Numbered from the stretch's first letter, positions 34,785 through 47,029 are shown. The stretch: 64,000 nt of DNA from Leptidea sinapis (GCF_905404315.1 NC_066309.1:1984001-2048000), one strand, 5' to 3'. Notes: generated by a model from the letters alone, not told the origin. A program made the numbers and translations.

Positions 34785-35000
34785 TAATAACATAGTAATG
34801 TGTAAACATTACGGTGTTTCTGAAGGGCCCCGTAGTAAAATTACTGGGCAAATGAGACTTTACATACCATGTCTCAAGGTGACGAGCGCAATAATTATAG
34901 CGCCGCTTGAAATTTTTGGGTTTTTCAAGAATCCTGAGCGGCACTGCATTGTAATGAGTAGGGCGTATCAATTGCCATCAGCTGAACGTCCTGCTTATCT
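34785..35000 (-). repeat. Repeat family B copy
   Basis: Reverse-orientation copy: 'tgtaaacattacggtgtttc', 'attactgggcaaatgagact', 'tttttcaagaatcctgagcg' and 'gtcctgcttatctcgtccct'. Matches 59444-59640 inverted. Confidence 0.7.
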
Positions 35001-35404
35001 CGTCCCTTATTTTAAATACGTACATACAGACAGAGCCTAACATGGCGTATCTGATATAGATAGGTATTTGTTATAATTTGTAGTCTATGTCGCTTAATAT
35101 AAATGTAAGTATGACAGGTTTACGAGTTATGAGCAGTATATATCAAGCATTGTGGAGTTTGTCTTGGCCCGTTTTTATAAATACGGTATTGAATAATGAA
35201 GCTATTAATATATCGCCGGGAACGTCGCTGATGCGGTTGGTAATTATTCCCGAAATATACACAGTCAAATAACCCCTTTTGGAAGCCAATAGTTATTGAT
35301 CGCATCTTTGTTTTAAATATTTAAACGTTGGCATAAAATAAGACATGGAGGTAGAGAGAGGTATTAATATGCCATATTAAGAATATTGATATCACACCAC
35401 CATA

Positions 35405-35840
35405 TTATAATATTGATAGATTCAAATTCAAATTAAAACTGAAATATTTTTAATCAAAATAGGATATGAAATCACTGACTGAACGTAAAAAAATGCCACT
35501 CATTCGAAAATTTATGCTTCAGACTTGAGAAGAACGGGCGCAAGAAACTCAGGGGTCTGTCTTTTAAAAGAAAATATAATACATGTCATAGGTCACAATT
35601 CAATATCGTATACAATACAAGAGCCTGAAGGCGGTCGCTCCATTCCCAATCTGTCATTTATGTAATACTAACCTTTATTACTACATAACCATCTTTAACA
35701 ATTCTTTTGAATTTCGTAACACATTTGTTTTGAGCATTTTCGGAGATCATATTGTAAAGGCACACATCACCCTTCAAAAGACTTACATACTGACTCGACT
35801 TAACCGAATAGTAAGCCGTTGCGAATAGCACGTTTCGAAT
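35405..35840 (-). mobile_element. CR1-type LINE 3' end
   Basis: The minus-strand tail ('attcaaattcaaattaaaac' on +) then 'gagaagaacgggcgcaagaa', 'cgctccattcccaatctgtc' and 'caattcttttgaatttcgta', as in 27010-27440. Coding remnants are frameshifted. Confidence 0.65.
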
Positions 35841-38535
35841 TTAGTTTGTGAATCTGCCTAGTAGATAACTACTGAGGTAAATAATTTAATTTTAAGGGAG
35901 TGATCACCTACCTAACACTATGAAACATTTTTCAAATTTGCATATCGGTCATTTTGGTTTTGTTGGTGGGTTTAGTTGGGTTTTTCACTTCACGCCTTTT
36001 TTTATTGGTGATAGAGCGGCAAATCGTAAATATTACCTAATCATACTATTAAAATTTAAGCTGTGTATCAATCGCTTTTGATGAGATACAGCCTGTGGAC
36101 AGACAGACATCGGAATCTTAGTATTAGACCTCCCGTTGTTTGCCAGTATTGAAGGTTCGGTTACGGAAACCTAAAAAGCATACCTAAAGTAGGAATACTT
36201 CTTCGTATTTACCTCTTATAGAAACTATTACCAATTAAAAATTTATAAAATCCCATATCTTGTAAGTCAAAGCACCTAATTAGTTCAGGGCGACCAGACG
36301 ACCACACGCGATGCCCATTAAAATAAACCATACTCGGATATTATATGCAAGTATTCTCATTCCGTGAAATGCTAACAGAAAAACATTTTTTTTCGAATAT
36401 TATTGTATCTATAACTGTTTTTACGTAATTGCCCACAGAATGCTTACCATCAAATTTAAATTAGCGATGCGATTCCGATGCAGTTCAGTTTAGGTACCTA
36501 AACTTAATGGTGTTTGGATCGCTTATGAAGAATGAACGAAATAAATTTGTCTGTGGTCCTCATGGTACGAATGATTGAACGAACTAAATCAGTTTGCGAT
36601 ACAATGTCCTACTTGATTTTACGTCAACCTAAATTCGATCGCTTAAATGATGTCGTGGTATGAAATGGCAAAGCAGTTTATTTTAGGACGTCAAATGAAT
36701 CGCAATAAAAGTTCATGGCAGGCCCGCTGTAAGTTACTCTGTAAAATTAAAAGTTCAAACCTTATTTTATACGTCTAGATGTCGTCCGATGTTGTCGATC
36801 ATTCGATGTAGATACGTCTAGATCTTGTGACAGCTGTGCACACGTCGAAAAAAATAGCGGCGGACTGTTAGCCTCTATTTTCAGCAACACACGCACACTA
36901 AAATAAAATGGCATACATATCGCGAGTGTAAGACGTACCTTGTTCTACACACTATAGTAGTAAACCTGACCTCTTGTCATGCATTGTCTGACAGCAAGAG
37001 GCTATTTAATTAGGTATCTAAGATTAAAAGATTAGATAGATAACTGATTACCATACACATATAGAACATAGATACATCTTTTATTAAAGTCCTTTAGATA
37101 TTTATAATTATTAGTTATTTCCTAAATTTGTACTTATAAACATCGTAATATAGTTATGGGTGAGAAATATTGAATAAACTGTAGTTTCTCTAACCCTCTC
37201 ATCTGTCAACACATAAGGCAAAATTTATACAAAACCTTACCCTAAAAATAGTCTTGTGTCTTTGAATAAAAAAAAATATACCTAGGTACCCATAACCGAT
37301 TTAACATAGCAATGTAAAAGTAGGAAACTTCCTTCTGTAAATTACTCTGTAATATTAAAAGCTTAGACCATAAAATATTACCTATGTCTAGATAGACTGT
37401 GACGGACTGTTAGCCCCTATTTTCATTAAGTAATCTAAGATTAAAAGATTAGATAGGCACGAAAACTTGAATTGGAGATTACCATTTACTTTATTAGTAT
37501 TAATTTCTAAACAGAGAACAAAGAAAGATATTCCTTTCAAATCATTTTGGTAAGTACCTACTATCTACAAATATTCGTTATTGCCTAAATTTGTATTTAA
37601 AAATATCATGAATTAACTGTAGTATCTAACACTCTAATATGTCAACACATAAGGCAAAAACTATACAAAAACTTATCCTTAAAAAAACAGTCTTGCGTCT
37701 TTGAATATCGAATCTTCGCTTCGGTACGATTAAATATCTCTGAAACAATAATTAGTATGGACACAATCCAGACAGCGCGAGGGGCGATCTGTTAAAACTC
37801 GATAATTATATTATTAAATATTTATATTAAAGTTTGGGCCTGCCGTGGGCCGTGGGAGCTGAACTCCTTGCCACGATTGCGTCAGAGATATTTTTAGTCG
37901 AACTTGCGACCGTTGACGAGACGACATAAAAAGTTACAAGCAAGGGTGGCGCCCGCGCAGGATTTCTTAGTTCTTACCTACATTTAATAACCGACTTTTA
38001 ATAACAATATTTTCTCACTTCGTCAGTAATTTTTTTGTGATTGTTGGTGGATGTCTGCTAATTGTGAGCCGATCTTAATATTTTTCGTTTTTTTTATGAG
38101 CCATACATATCTCAAGGGTGGTCCTTTGATAAATTTAATGTGTAAGTACCTCTATGCTTAAAAAATGGGTGATAAAATTTCTTAAACATATGTACTACTT
38201 ATACCAATTTTTTCAAGATTTGTACCTACTTATAGGAAACGTGCTTATACCTATACCAATAATATAAATTTTAATTTATATAACGATTAACGATCTTTAA
38301 TAATAAGTATAACTAAGTGCGAAAGCGGATGTAGCTAGGTATCTAACTCCGGATGCAAAATTAATGCAATCATTATGGCGACCGAACCGATATCGATCAA
38401 TGTACATAAACTTGGTAAATACGACCTTAAGGATGATAGACAAGACAAGAATATTCTAACGATATCACCCACTCGCTCTAACACGTAACAACCTGCGCTG
38501 TAGTACTGGAGGGGGCAACGGCGGGAGGCGCTTGT
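35841..38535. other. twist upstream region
   Basis: About 2.7 kb before the twist ORF with no ORF and almost no recognised transposon, apart from a short repeat tip near 36085-36175 ('gacagacagacatcggaatc', 'ggttacggaaacct'). It holds the diverged duplication described separately. The twist promoter is presumably here, but no core element could be assigned. Confidence 0.5.
36728..37710. repeat. Diverged tandem duplication upstream of twist
   Basis: Copy 1 (about 36728-37275) and copy 2 (about 37336-37710) share an ordered series of blocks: 'gtaagttactctgtaaaatt', 'cggactgttagcctctattt', 'ctaagattaaaagattagat' and 'gtcaacacataaggcaaaat'. Copy 1 carries about 160 bp more between the second and third blocks. 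Similarity is clear but imperfect. Confidence 0.75.
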
Positions 38536-39507
38536 ATGAAAATGGTTGTTTTTTGTGTCTTGTCAATGAAAGGACGGGGAAGGGGCTTGGGTGTTGGGGC
38601 GGACGCGAGCGAGACTCACCGACCCACGTTCTACGTTCAGTCTCTGGCTTCATGCGCTTGCGCACACCACGCGCAGATGTTGCACGACAACATTACCTTC
38701 TCACCTGCATTCCGACCCACTATGAGTTTCGAGAGTGATAGAGTGACTGTTAAACGCGAAAACCCTGAATATTCCGAAGAGGGTGAATATTATAGCTACA
38801 TGCCATTGGAAGTAAAGAGAGACTCTGAGATGCAATTCGCGCCATCGTCACCCACTCACCTGATGGATTTGAGTAACGGAGCCGACCGACCCGTCCAACC
38901 CTGGCCTACGAACGTAATATTCGACAACGACGAACGAGAATACCAACAACAATACCAATACGACTCCATGTACATAGACCAGCGTCAGAGACAACTCCAC
39001 AGAAACTTTTACATCGAAGATTCTAATTCTCAAGACAGACTGGGGACTTATTACGACAGTAGTGAAATACAGAAGCCGCTTGAACAGTCGTACCGCGCGT
39101 CGACTGAAGAACGCAGCGACGAAGGAGACGAACAGAGAAGATCGAGAAAGAGATCGTCAAAGTCTTCACGAAAGAAAACACAATCGTTTGAAGAGATGCA
39201 AATACAGAGAGTTATGGCTAATGTTCGGGAACGACAGCGAACACAAAGTTTGAACGAGGCCTTTGCCAGCTTACGTGAAATCATTCCCTCTTTGCCGAGC
39301 GATAAGTTATCGAAGATACAGACTTTGCAGCTCGCTACACAGTATATTGAATTCCTGTACCAAATACTGTCAAATGGTGAATCAGCTTCTAACAGCGAAA
39401 ACAGCGATGCTGGCAGCGACCACGGCAAGTATTTAGCCCAAGATAAACTAAGTTATGCATTTTCAGTGTGGAGAATGGAAGGGGAATGGACGAACGGTCA
39501 AACGTGA
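38536..39507 (+). CDS. twi: bHLH transcription factor Twist
   Basis: A single uninterrupted ORF of 323 codons from the first ATG. The bHLH domain (about 225-279) contains basic region RVMANVRERQRTQSLNEAF, loop SLPSDKLSKIQTL and helix 2 LATQYIEFLYQIL, near-diagnostic for Twist. The C-terminal WR motif SYAFSVWRMEGEW (about 306-318) is present, so the protein is complete. It binds E-boxes as homodimer or with Daughterless and specifies mesoderm. Before the bHLH are a Gln/Tyr-rich stretch and a basic NLS-like cluster RRSRKRSSKSSRKK. The start is uncertain: the first ~47 residues look like translated leader, and ATGs at 38677 (276 aa) or 38722 (MSFESDRVTVKRE, 261 aa) are good alternatives. No coding intron is seen. 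Confidence 0.96.
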   Translation: MKMVVFCVLSMKGRGRGLGVGADASETHRPTFYVQSLASCACAHHAQMLHDNITFSPAFRPTMSFESDRVTVKRENPEYSEEGEYYSYMPLEVKRDSEMQFAPSSPTHLMDLSNGADRPVQPWPTNVIFDNDEREYQQQYQYDSMYIDQRQRQLHRNFYIEDSNSQDRLGTYYDSSEIQKPLEQSYRASTEERSDEGDEQRRSRKRSSKSSRKKTQSFEEMQIQRVMANVRERQRTQSLNEAFASLREIIPSLPSDKLSKIQTLQLATQYIEFLYQILSNGESASNSENSDAGSDHGKYLAQDKLSYAFSVWRMEGEWTNGQT

Positions 39508-39830
39508 CAGATCAAAGTTTAACATAGATACTAAATAATTATACTTATTCCAAAGAAACTGTACCAATAATGTTGATATATTTTGTAAATGTGAATCTTA
39601 AGTGAAAAGTTGAAGTCTAAGACAATTGTAGGTATATTAATATAATTTTATAAATGTGATAGCTTGTAATTGTTATAATTTAGTGATAAAATACGCTAAG
39701 TAAATAAGACATTAGATATAACAACGCAGCTACATACCAAATATGAAAATTCCAATTTTGTACATTCTAGTTAAGAGATAAATAAATAATTTTTTGATTA
39801 AATATATTTTCTTTTCCTTTAATTAAACTG
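39508..39830 (+). other. twist 3' UTR
   Basis: AT-rich sequence after the stop. AATAAATAAT at about 39780 is a plausible polyadenylation signal, giving a 3' UTR near 280-300 nt. Confidence 0.5.
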
Positions 39831-41159
39831 TGACGTCACTCTTCAAATGTCATTTATATTTATTAATTTTATGAGAACAAGAAATTAAATTTGTACAAAG
39901 TTTTATATAAAAATACACATAATTTTATGTAATCTGCAATTTGATCGTTTTGACTTCAGAATTTCAGATAATATTACCTATACATTTTACAACAGAACAT
40001 TTTTTAATACAACCTTTTGCCTTTTATGTCATTAGATTCACTTGGAGCCTGCTAGAATAAGTAACACGTAATTTCTAGTCAATATTTTTTGAACGTTAAT
40101 GGGGTTGGATATTATTGCATATAAATTGTAAACATTTTATAATATTTAAGTCCCCGCTACTGTTCAGACGTTATCAATAAACTTAAGCCAACATTTATCA
40201 CTAAAACAAATGCTCTGCTGTTAATCTTAATACTCAACAAGCTATCAACGTAAAATCTAAACGATCTAACAACCTGGGACTTGATTAAGACACATTGAAT
40301 TCTAAAGAGCGCAAAAAATAATCCTGGAAGAGTTTATTGGGCCGTTTCTTCCCTCTCAGAGCGCTATTTACATTTAGACAGTGGTTATCAAAAAGTAAAG
40401 TAAAAAAGTAATAAAGGGATGAATTTTAAGAAAATATACGCCTTTTTTATACTTAGACCTTGGCCGTTATTATATAAGTCATAACAATCATCAGATGATA
40501 AAAAAACCATCAAGCTACCCTTGAAATACCTACGCACAGTTTGCAAAAGTTAATAAGTAAATTAGTCTACTTTCAAGTGATGAGGATATATGAAGTTAGG
40601 TACCTAATAAAAAGCTTGTCGAGCGTTTGCCAATATACACACAATACATACTAACTGTCCGGACAGACTTCATTCGGTCAAAAGTTAATAGTAAAAATTA
40701 AATACGTAAATATAATGAAATTTCCGAGTGTATTTATATCTCAACAATAAACGACGAAAAAATAAGTATCACTGACTGTAGTACTTTATATATTCATGAT
40801 ACTCATTCTAATGCTTTTCCGGTTGGCACCGCCGTAACCGCAATGTCCCTGCATTTTAAATCTTGGTACCTACATACATTCGAAAATATTTATTTATATT
40901 ACATGCTGTAACGGGCCATTTTGATCTAAGTATATTAAATGCACAATGTATTTAAGCTACTTAATTGGGTAAGGATTAATGCTGTTTTGTTTAGAATAGC
41001 GTCCTAAATAACCCATTATTTCTAGTAAAAAGTTAAGGCAAAAAATGGGAATTGTGGGTTATCCCAAAGAGTCATATTATATACCATTGCGAACTTTATT
41101 GTATTACTTTTAAGATGTATGACATTTCGATTATTAATTATTTCGATCTATCTCGTAGG
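39831..41159. other. No gene; short family E fragment
   Basis: Downstream flank of twist. The only repeat recognised is an inverted family E scrap at about 40300-40380 ('gggccgtttcttccctctca', 'gagcgctatttaca'). Confidence 0.4.
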
Positions 41160-41360
41160 GTTCAGCCAGCGTATGCAATGCAAGCGACAAAAATGAAAAA
41201 AAAAAATTATTGAAGTAGGCGTTACTTTGCGGAACTCCATAACTATCACTAATTAAGACTCAAGAGTCTCGTGCCAGATTTTGGCGAGACAACACGTCCT
41301 GAGGATGCCTCGTGTAGAGGCGAAACACGTGTGGAATTGTTTAAAGACAAATATTGGCGG
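41160..41360 (+). repeat. Hairpin-rich dispersed repeat
   Basis: Three consecutive inverted repeats: GACTC-aa-GAGTC, TCTCGTGCCA with TGGCGAGA, and ACACGT with ACGTGT enclosing GCCTC-gtgta-GAGGC. The inner part reads CCTGAGGATGCCTC ... GAGGCGAAAC, similar in part to a hammerhead core. I associate such a block with retroelement ends (possibly Penelope-like), but no coding sequence is attached. Confidence 0.45.
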
Positions 41361-41960
41361 AATTAACACTACAGAAAACTCAAATCATTTATATGACAAA
41401 AAATGTGTTTATTGACGACATCATATAAGAAACCTTTAAAATTATTAGTGTTTCACTACTATATTATGCATGCATTAGTTTTCTAGAAAGGTAGGCACTG
41501 TAGAAGTAGTATTAAACGCTACTTGCTTTGTATTTGCAACCTGTAGACTGACTACTGTAGTTACTATTTCAACCTTAAAACTAGTGCTATTTTTATTTAG
41601 GTTCATAACGAGGTAGGCACTGCCTAATTGCCTATATGTTATGCTCGCCCCTGCTCTTGAATCAATCTATTTAAAAAAACCGCATCAAAATCCATTACGT
41701 AGGTTTAAAGATCTAAGCATAGGTACATAGGGACAGACATTGGGAAGCGACTTTCTTTTAAACTATTTAGTGATATATTATACGTAGGTATATTATATTA
41801 AATAAGTCTAACATTACACAGACTTAGCAAAGAATACCTATATTATAATCGTACCTACAAGTGATTAGGTAAGGTATGTACTTATTTGTGTAGGTACCTA
41901 AGTAGATACCTATATATTTCTGCTTCATTATAAATATTATCCAGACTGTTCCTACCTGTT
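41361..41960. other. No gene; dispersed repeat end
   Basis: Contains 'ctgctcttgaatcaatctat', 'gtttaaagatctaagcatag' and 'gggaagcgactttcttttaa' (41655-41775), the right end of the family also seen at 20830-21056. The rest is AT-rich. Confidence 0.4.
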
Positions 41961-42215
41961 GACCTTCATTTCAACCGGAAGACGTCCACTGCTGGACAAA
42001 GGCCTCCCCCAAATATCGCCATGAAGATCGGTCCTGCGCTGCCCTCATCCATCCTACTCCGGCGATCTTGACCAGATCGTTGGTACAACTTGTGGGGGGC
42101 CTACCAACACTACGCCGTCCGGTACGTGGTCGCCATTGGAGGACCTTACTGCCCCAACGGCCATCTGTCCGCCGAGATATGCCCACTGTCACTACAGTTT
42201 TGCAATCATTTGACC
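41961..42215 (-). pseudogene. RTE-type LINE, C-terminal fragment
   Basis: Minus-strand ORF reads SRRTDGRWGSKVLQWRPRTGRRSVGRPPTSCTNDLVKIAGVGWMRAAQDRSSWRYLGEAFVQQW, closely matching the copy at 21930. It retains only the last ~70 codons and a short 3' end. Confidence 0.75.
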
Positions 42216-43109
42216 TGTTGACCTACGATATCATAAACATAATATTTTCTTGTATTTTATTCACATTAAAATCTTCTAATATACTTAAGTATTTAAGTAC
42301 CTATAAGATGTATAAGTACAAATAAAATATAGGTTTAAAACGACAATTACTTTTTATGATTTATCGGAATTAGTATTTCGGATTGGATTAATTCTTAGCT
42401 AGGAATTAGTTTAATAATAGGGTTAGAATATTAATCCATTGTTGTGTATTTAAAATTTAAACAAAACAACCTTATACACAATGGCTAATCCTATTATAGG
42501 CCTGGAAGGCAAATGTTACCTACCTACCTAACCTACCTTATCATTCAAGTTGGTAGCACTTACATAGCTACTTAGGTAGGTATAGAGGAAGCGTTGAGTG
42601 CGTTCAAAAAATCTTTGCGATAAAACTTATTACTTTTTTATAATTAAGTTTACCTATTTTATTTTATAGTAAAACAAGAGAATTTATTGAGAACTACTTA
42701 GTACTATACCTACTTTTTGATATCACATTGTAGGCAGGTAACTATAGGTACTTATAATATTTTTATTCCTTCTTACAATATAGTGAAATTAAATAAATCT
42801 TTGTGCCTTTGCTTTGTTTTTTTAAGATATTGATCTGAAACTATTTGGGAAAGTGATCACATCATAATATTATGTAAGTATGATAATTTAAGTCAACTAC
42901 ATTTTCAAATTTACCTACTTTGACAAAAGTTTGAAGGATGGACTCATATTGGATGGACTCTATTACTGTTTTGTATTTTTTTTTAATATTGGTTGTTGAA
43001 ACGCACTATAATTTAGTCATTTATTGGGACGAGAATACTTAAAGGTCGCTGGGTGGCTGCTGGTGTTTGGTAGCAATCTGATGAACAGTTTTTTGTTTTC
43101 TTTACTTTA
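42216..43109. other. No gene seen
   Basis: AT-rich; no recognised feature. Confidence 0.35.
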
Positions 43110-43260
43110 TGAAAAAGCCGAGGCGAGGCGTGATCAAGTTTATCAGGTCGGCAACGCTTTTATAATTCCTCTAGTGTTACAAGACAAGGGCGTCAGTGAT
43201 CATAATATACCATTAGGTGTCCCGTATGTATGCTTCGTCAGTCTGTCTTCATCCATTAAA
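43110..43260 (+). mobile_element. Repeat family A, diverged copy
   Basis: 'ggtcggcaacgcttttataa', 'ttcctctagtgttacaagac' and 'tccattaaaaa' follow the family A 3' end order. More diverged than the other copies. Confidence 0.5.
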
Positions 43261-43349
43261 AATAGTAGTAATAGTAGTAAGGTAGTTACCTAATTAAGTA
43301 ATAAATCTACCATGCTGTTGTTTTCTTCAACATTGACACAGACCCCTGT

Positions 43350-43930
43350 AGTAATAATAATAATGTAAGCCTTTATTCAGATAGTATCACTTACATATAT
43401 ACTTACATACTATCCTTAACTAAGTATCTATCACTATCTGGTTGTCTATTGAGAAAGGCCTCTTCCAATTTCTTCCACTCTTTTCTATCTTTAGCTAACC
43501 TATACCATGTCTTGCCTGCAATCGTCTGACCATCTCCTGTATTGTCCCCCCGGTTTCCTTTCTAAGTTTCTGGGATACCAGTCTGTGATACATTTGCTCC
43601 ATTTGACTATACCCCGAAGGGTGTGTTCCGTCCAGCGCCATTTAAATTTTCTTATAGCACTATTGACATTAGTGATTTTTGTTTTCTGTCTTAAGTCTGT
43701 GTTTCGAATTTTATGTGTTTTGTTAAATATTCAGCATACTCCTCTCCATGGCTCTTTGGCAAGTCTCTATTTAATCTGTCTCTGCGTAGGCGACCAAGTC
43801 TGACAACCGTAGGTCAATACGGGAAGTACACAAGTATTATAGAGTTTTCCTTTTATGTTTATTTTGATATTTTTCCTTTTCATTACTTCTTTGAGTCCCC
43901 TACAGACCCCTGTAATAGTTTCTAGATAAT
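43350..43930 (-). pseudogene. RTE-type LINE 3' end, second subfamily
   Basis: The minus strand reads NIKGKLYNTCVLPVLTYGCQTWSPTQRQ, then across frameshifts and stops NTDLRQKTKITNVNSAIRKFKWRWT, GQYRRWSDD and a W-rich end, the same layout as the RTE fragments at 21930 and 41971. The 3' end is AT-rich with an (ATT)n tail (43350-43365). Confidence 0.7.
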
Positions 43931-45081
43931 ATAATTGAGCAGGGATTGTGAATAAATGGAACGCGCGCCAATATTCTATAATATCTATATACATCACTAC
44001 ATTATCACAACGTACCTACCTACATTATGCACCACGAAAAAAGTGTGAAGTATCTAACTATTTAAATTATTTTGATTTATTATGTACACTGACGTCATGT
44101 CATTTGATAAACTGTATTTGTCCCAATTCGATTGGTCACCCTCACATAAGCTATTTAGTCGTTCGCTAAAAAGAAGAATAACTTAGTTAGAATTATTATA
44201 GCCTGCACTAAAGTTAATCAGAGTTCTCATTAAAAATGCACAATAAATGAATATTGTATTTAAACACATAAAGTGTTGTACCTACTAGTACTTTTATACT
44301 GATAAATAAAGTAATTCGTGCGAAATTATTCCCTAACCATTCTAAAATAATCAAAAATGCACAACATTAATATTCAAGTTTTCACTTCTGCTGGCACTAC
44401 CGGAGTGCAACCCGTATTTTTTTTATACACGAACCCACAATTCTTTCGCCCTCTGAGACAGTGTAGATCTAAATTGTAGGTATTATGTATGTACTGAATT
44501 TAGTTATAATTAAAAGAGTTTAGGATGTTTCACTAAGAAAACATTTTATCTTCCATATTTATGTTGTTAGTCGATCGTTTAGAAGAAGATTAGTAACACT
44601 TTCTTAAAATTAGAGATTAAATTTATGCTTTGAACTTGTAATATTATTAGTCTTAACTGTGTTCCAATTCTTATCTTGGTAGATACCAATCTTCTAATAT
44701 AACTGAGATCAGTTAAATTAGAATATCTTTATCATCTTCGACTTTTGTATGTGTGTAATTCTTGTTTCCACAGGGAAACAAGACCCTTATCTATATAGAC
44801 CCTATCTACAGAGATACAACCAATTTATGTCCAAATGTCCTTCTGTGATGCCTCTAGGTCTACATGACATCAGCACCTTCAATAGAAGTACAGGGTATAC
44901 GTGCCAAAGGGTATGATTCGGTACCTACAAAATTAATAAAACAAATCACATTTTTAACCATTTATTATATACATTACATTATATAATATCACTATAATAG
45001 ATACAGGTTCAATCGTTGTCGCTACAATCTGTTAGCCGCATAGATAAGCGTAGGTAAACCTAATTTCGATGAATAAATATT
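43931..45081. other. No gene seen
   Basis: AT-rich non-coding sequence. Confidence 0.35.
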
Positions 45082-45222
45082 ATCCCCCTTATTCATAATA
45101 GTCTGCTAACTTAAAGCATTGCTAATTCTCACTCTGTCTTCTTCTATTGACCTAAGTCAGAATGAGAAAAAACACTCCTAAGCGGCTGTTTAAAGTTAGC
45201 GGACCATTATGAATAAGGGGGT
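45082..45222. mobile_element. MITE with CCCCCTTATTCATAATAG ends, copy 1
   Basis: 141 bp. Each end is CCCCCTTATTCATAAT followed by 'ggtccgctaactt' or 'agtctgctaactt', inverted over about 29 bp with few mismatches. No ORF. Copy 2 is at 57473-57611. Confidence 0.85.
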
Positions 45223-45295
45223 AAGACAACACTCTATATAACGAAGTTGAATACGGATAACTTTAGCAGGTAAGTAAATAACACTGTCCGCAATA

Positions 45296-45664
45296 TCCTA
45301 CTAATATTATAAATGCGAAAGTTTATGAGTGTATGTTTGTTACGTTTTCACACAAAAACTACTAAATGGTTTTCAATGAAACTTTACAATAATATAGCTT
45401 ACACATCAGAATAACACATAGGCACACATAATTTATGAAGTTACAGTGTGAACTATACAAAATATAAAGATAAGTGTCAAGAAGTAGGAAAAAGAACCTG
45501 CAATCCGCGAGCTATTCATATTTGCGGCGCAAAGCCCGTAGGAGTTACAAAAATAAAATATTTTCTCATAATCATAATCTCTGGACTACTGAACCGATTT
45601 TAAAGTTTCACTTTAACACTGAAAATAATTTATATGGCAAAACAACGTTTGCTGGGTCAGCTAG
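45296..45664 (+). mobile_element. Non-autonomous Helitron-type element (upstream of tandem pair)
   Basis: Begins TCCTACTAATATTATAAATG directly after A and ends TTTGCTGGGTCAGCTAG followed by T. TC ... CTAG ends and insertion between A and T fit Helitrons. 369 bp without a Rep/helicase ORF. Confidence 0.75.
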
Positions 45665-46003
45665 TCTATACTAATATATAAAGCTGCAGTGTTTGTTTGT
45701 TTGAACGCGCTAATCTCTGGTACTACTGGTCCGATTTGAATGATTCTTTCAGTGTTGGGTAGTCCATTTACCGAGGAAGGCTATAGGCTATGTTTTTTTT
45801 CAAAATTAGGGATCCGTAATAAAATTGCTATTTTGTAACACAAGGTGTAAAATCGAAAACCTATTTTTGCGTGCGCTGCAAAAACTATTGACAATAGAAC
45901 AAAATGATGTACAGGCTATAATATAGGCAATATTTTACTACTTATAAAACTATCGCGTGAATTATACTTTATATGGCAAAACAACGTTTGCCGGGTCAGC
46001 TAG
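45665..46003 (+). mobile_element. Non-autonomous Helitron-type element (downstream of tandem pair)
   Basis: Begins TCTATACTAATATATAAAGC at the base right after the CTAG of the preceding element, and ends TTTGCCGGGTCAGCTAG followed by T. Same orientation, related but different body. Confidence 0.75.
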
Positions 46004-47029
46004 TATTTAATAAAACACATGTATTCGTTTTTTCAATGTCTTCATTTATCAATGAAGTATTATTGGGCTAGTTTTATTATGTCCCCAAATAAATATATTT
46101 GTTACCAGTCTTCCAAATAACAGCCGTTTAATGTTGATAAGTGTTACAATTAGAATTTAAGTTTAAGTCTATGGTAAATGTTAAATAATTATTATTAACA
46201 ACATACTTTTAAAACGGCGAATTTTGTGAAATCGAATGACTACGACAGGATGGCTTACTAGCTAAATGTTATATAAACTTAATGACGAAATCGGTTTAAT
46301 GCAAAAAAAAGTCCAACAAATTCTCAGATGCTATAAAATTTTGAGCCTTAATCCACATGATTAGCGTTAACCTGTTTTTGAGTGGAACGAAATATGTTAG
46401 AGAATTTCAAAGGGATATCGAACTATTGTTCACAATTTGCTACTATTATGTAAAGACTAAATGGCATTAGGTGGTCGTTATTGAAGTATTAAGTCCGTCA
46501 CAGGCTCATATTTAAACTATACAAGCGACCACAGACAGTATCTGTTCTAATGTATAGCGATATATAGCTTTACACGTCTTATTAATTAATGTGGATGTGA
46601 CGTCACTGAACTATGGTCTATGATCTGTGGTCTCTCGAAGATCAATATGGAAAATTATGATAATACGCCTTGTCATGTTTATGATGGACTTCGAACGTAG
46701 CGTGTAGCGACTAGCGACACAGGCCTGTGTCGATATGACCGTCCGGACGGTCAGCGGTCGTAAACTCAAATCGAGATAGCCGGCCGGTACTTCCGTGGTT
46801 CCGTACAATTTTGAAACTCATTTTTTTATTTTTTTTAATAAAAATAAATTACACCATTGTATTATTGCTTGCTTTAGAGAGCTGCTAAAGATAAAAAATG
46901 ATAACACGAGTTATTCGATAGCCACTGCGTAGAGATGTTGCTTTATTGTGTGTCAAAGAACTATTTGATCCCTGCCGCTGATTTCCACCCCCTGGTGGCG
47001 TTATTTTTCTTCCACGTACAACAATACCG
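46004..47029. other. No gene seen
   Basis: Non-coding sequence, AT-rich apart from 46680-46790, which is somewhat GC-richer. No match recognised. Confidence 0.35.

Noticed and set aside
39051..39428. Minus-strand 125-codon ORF inside twist
   Set aside because: Antisense of the bHLH coding region, which is strongly conserved in the plus frame.
41255..41345. A functional hammerhead ribozyme call
   Set aside because: Stem I and a proper three-way junction cannot be drawn from the sequence; kept only as a finding to test.
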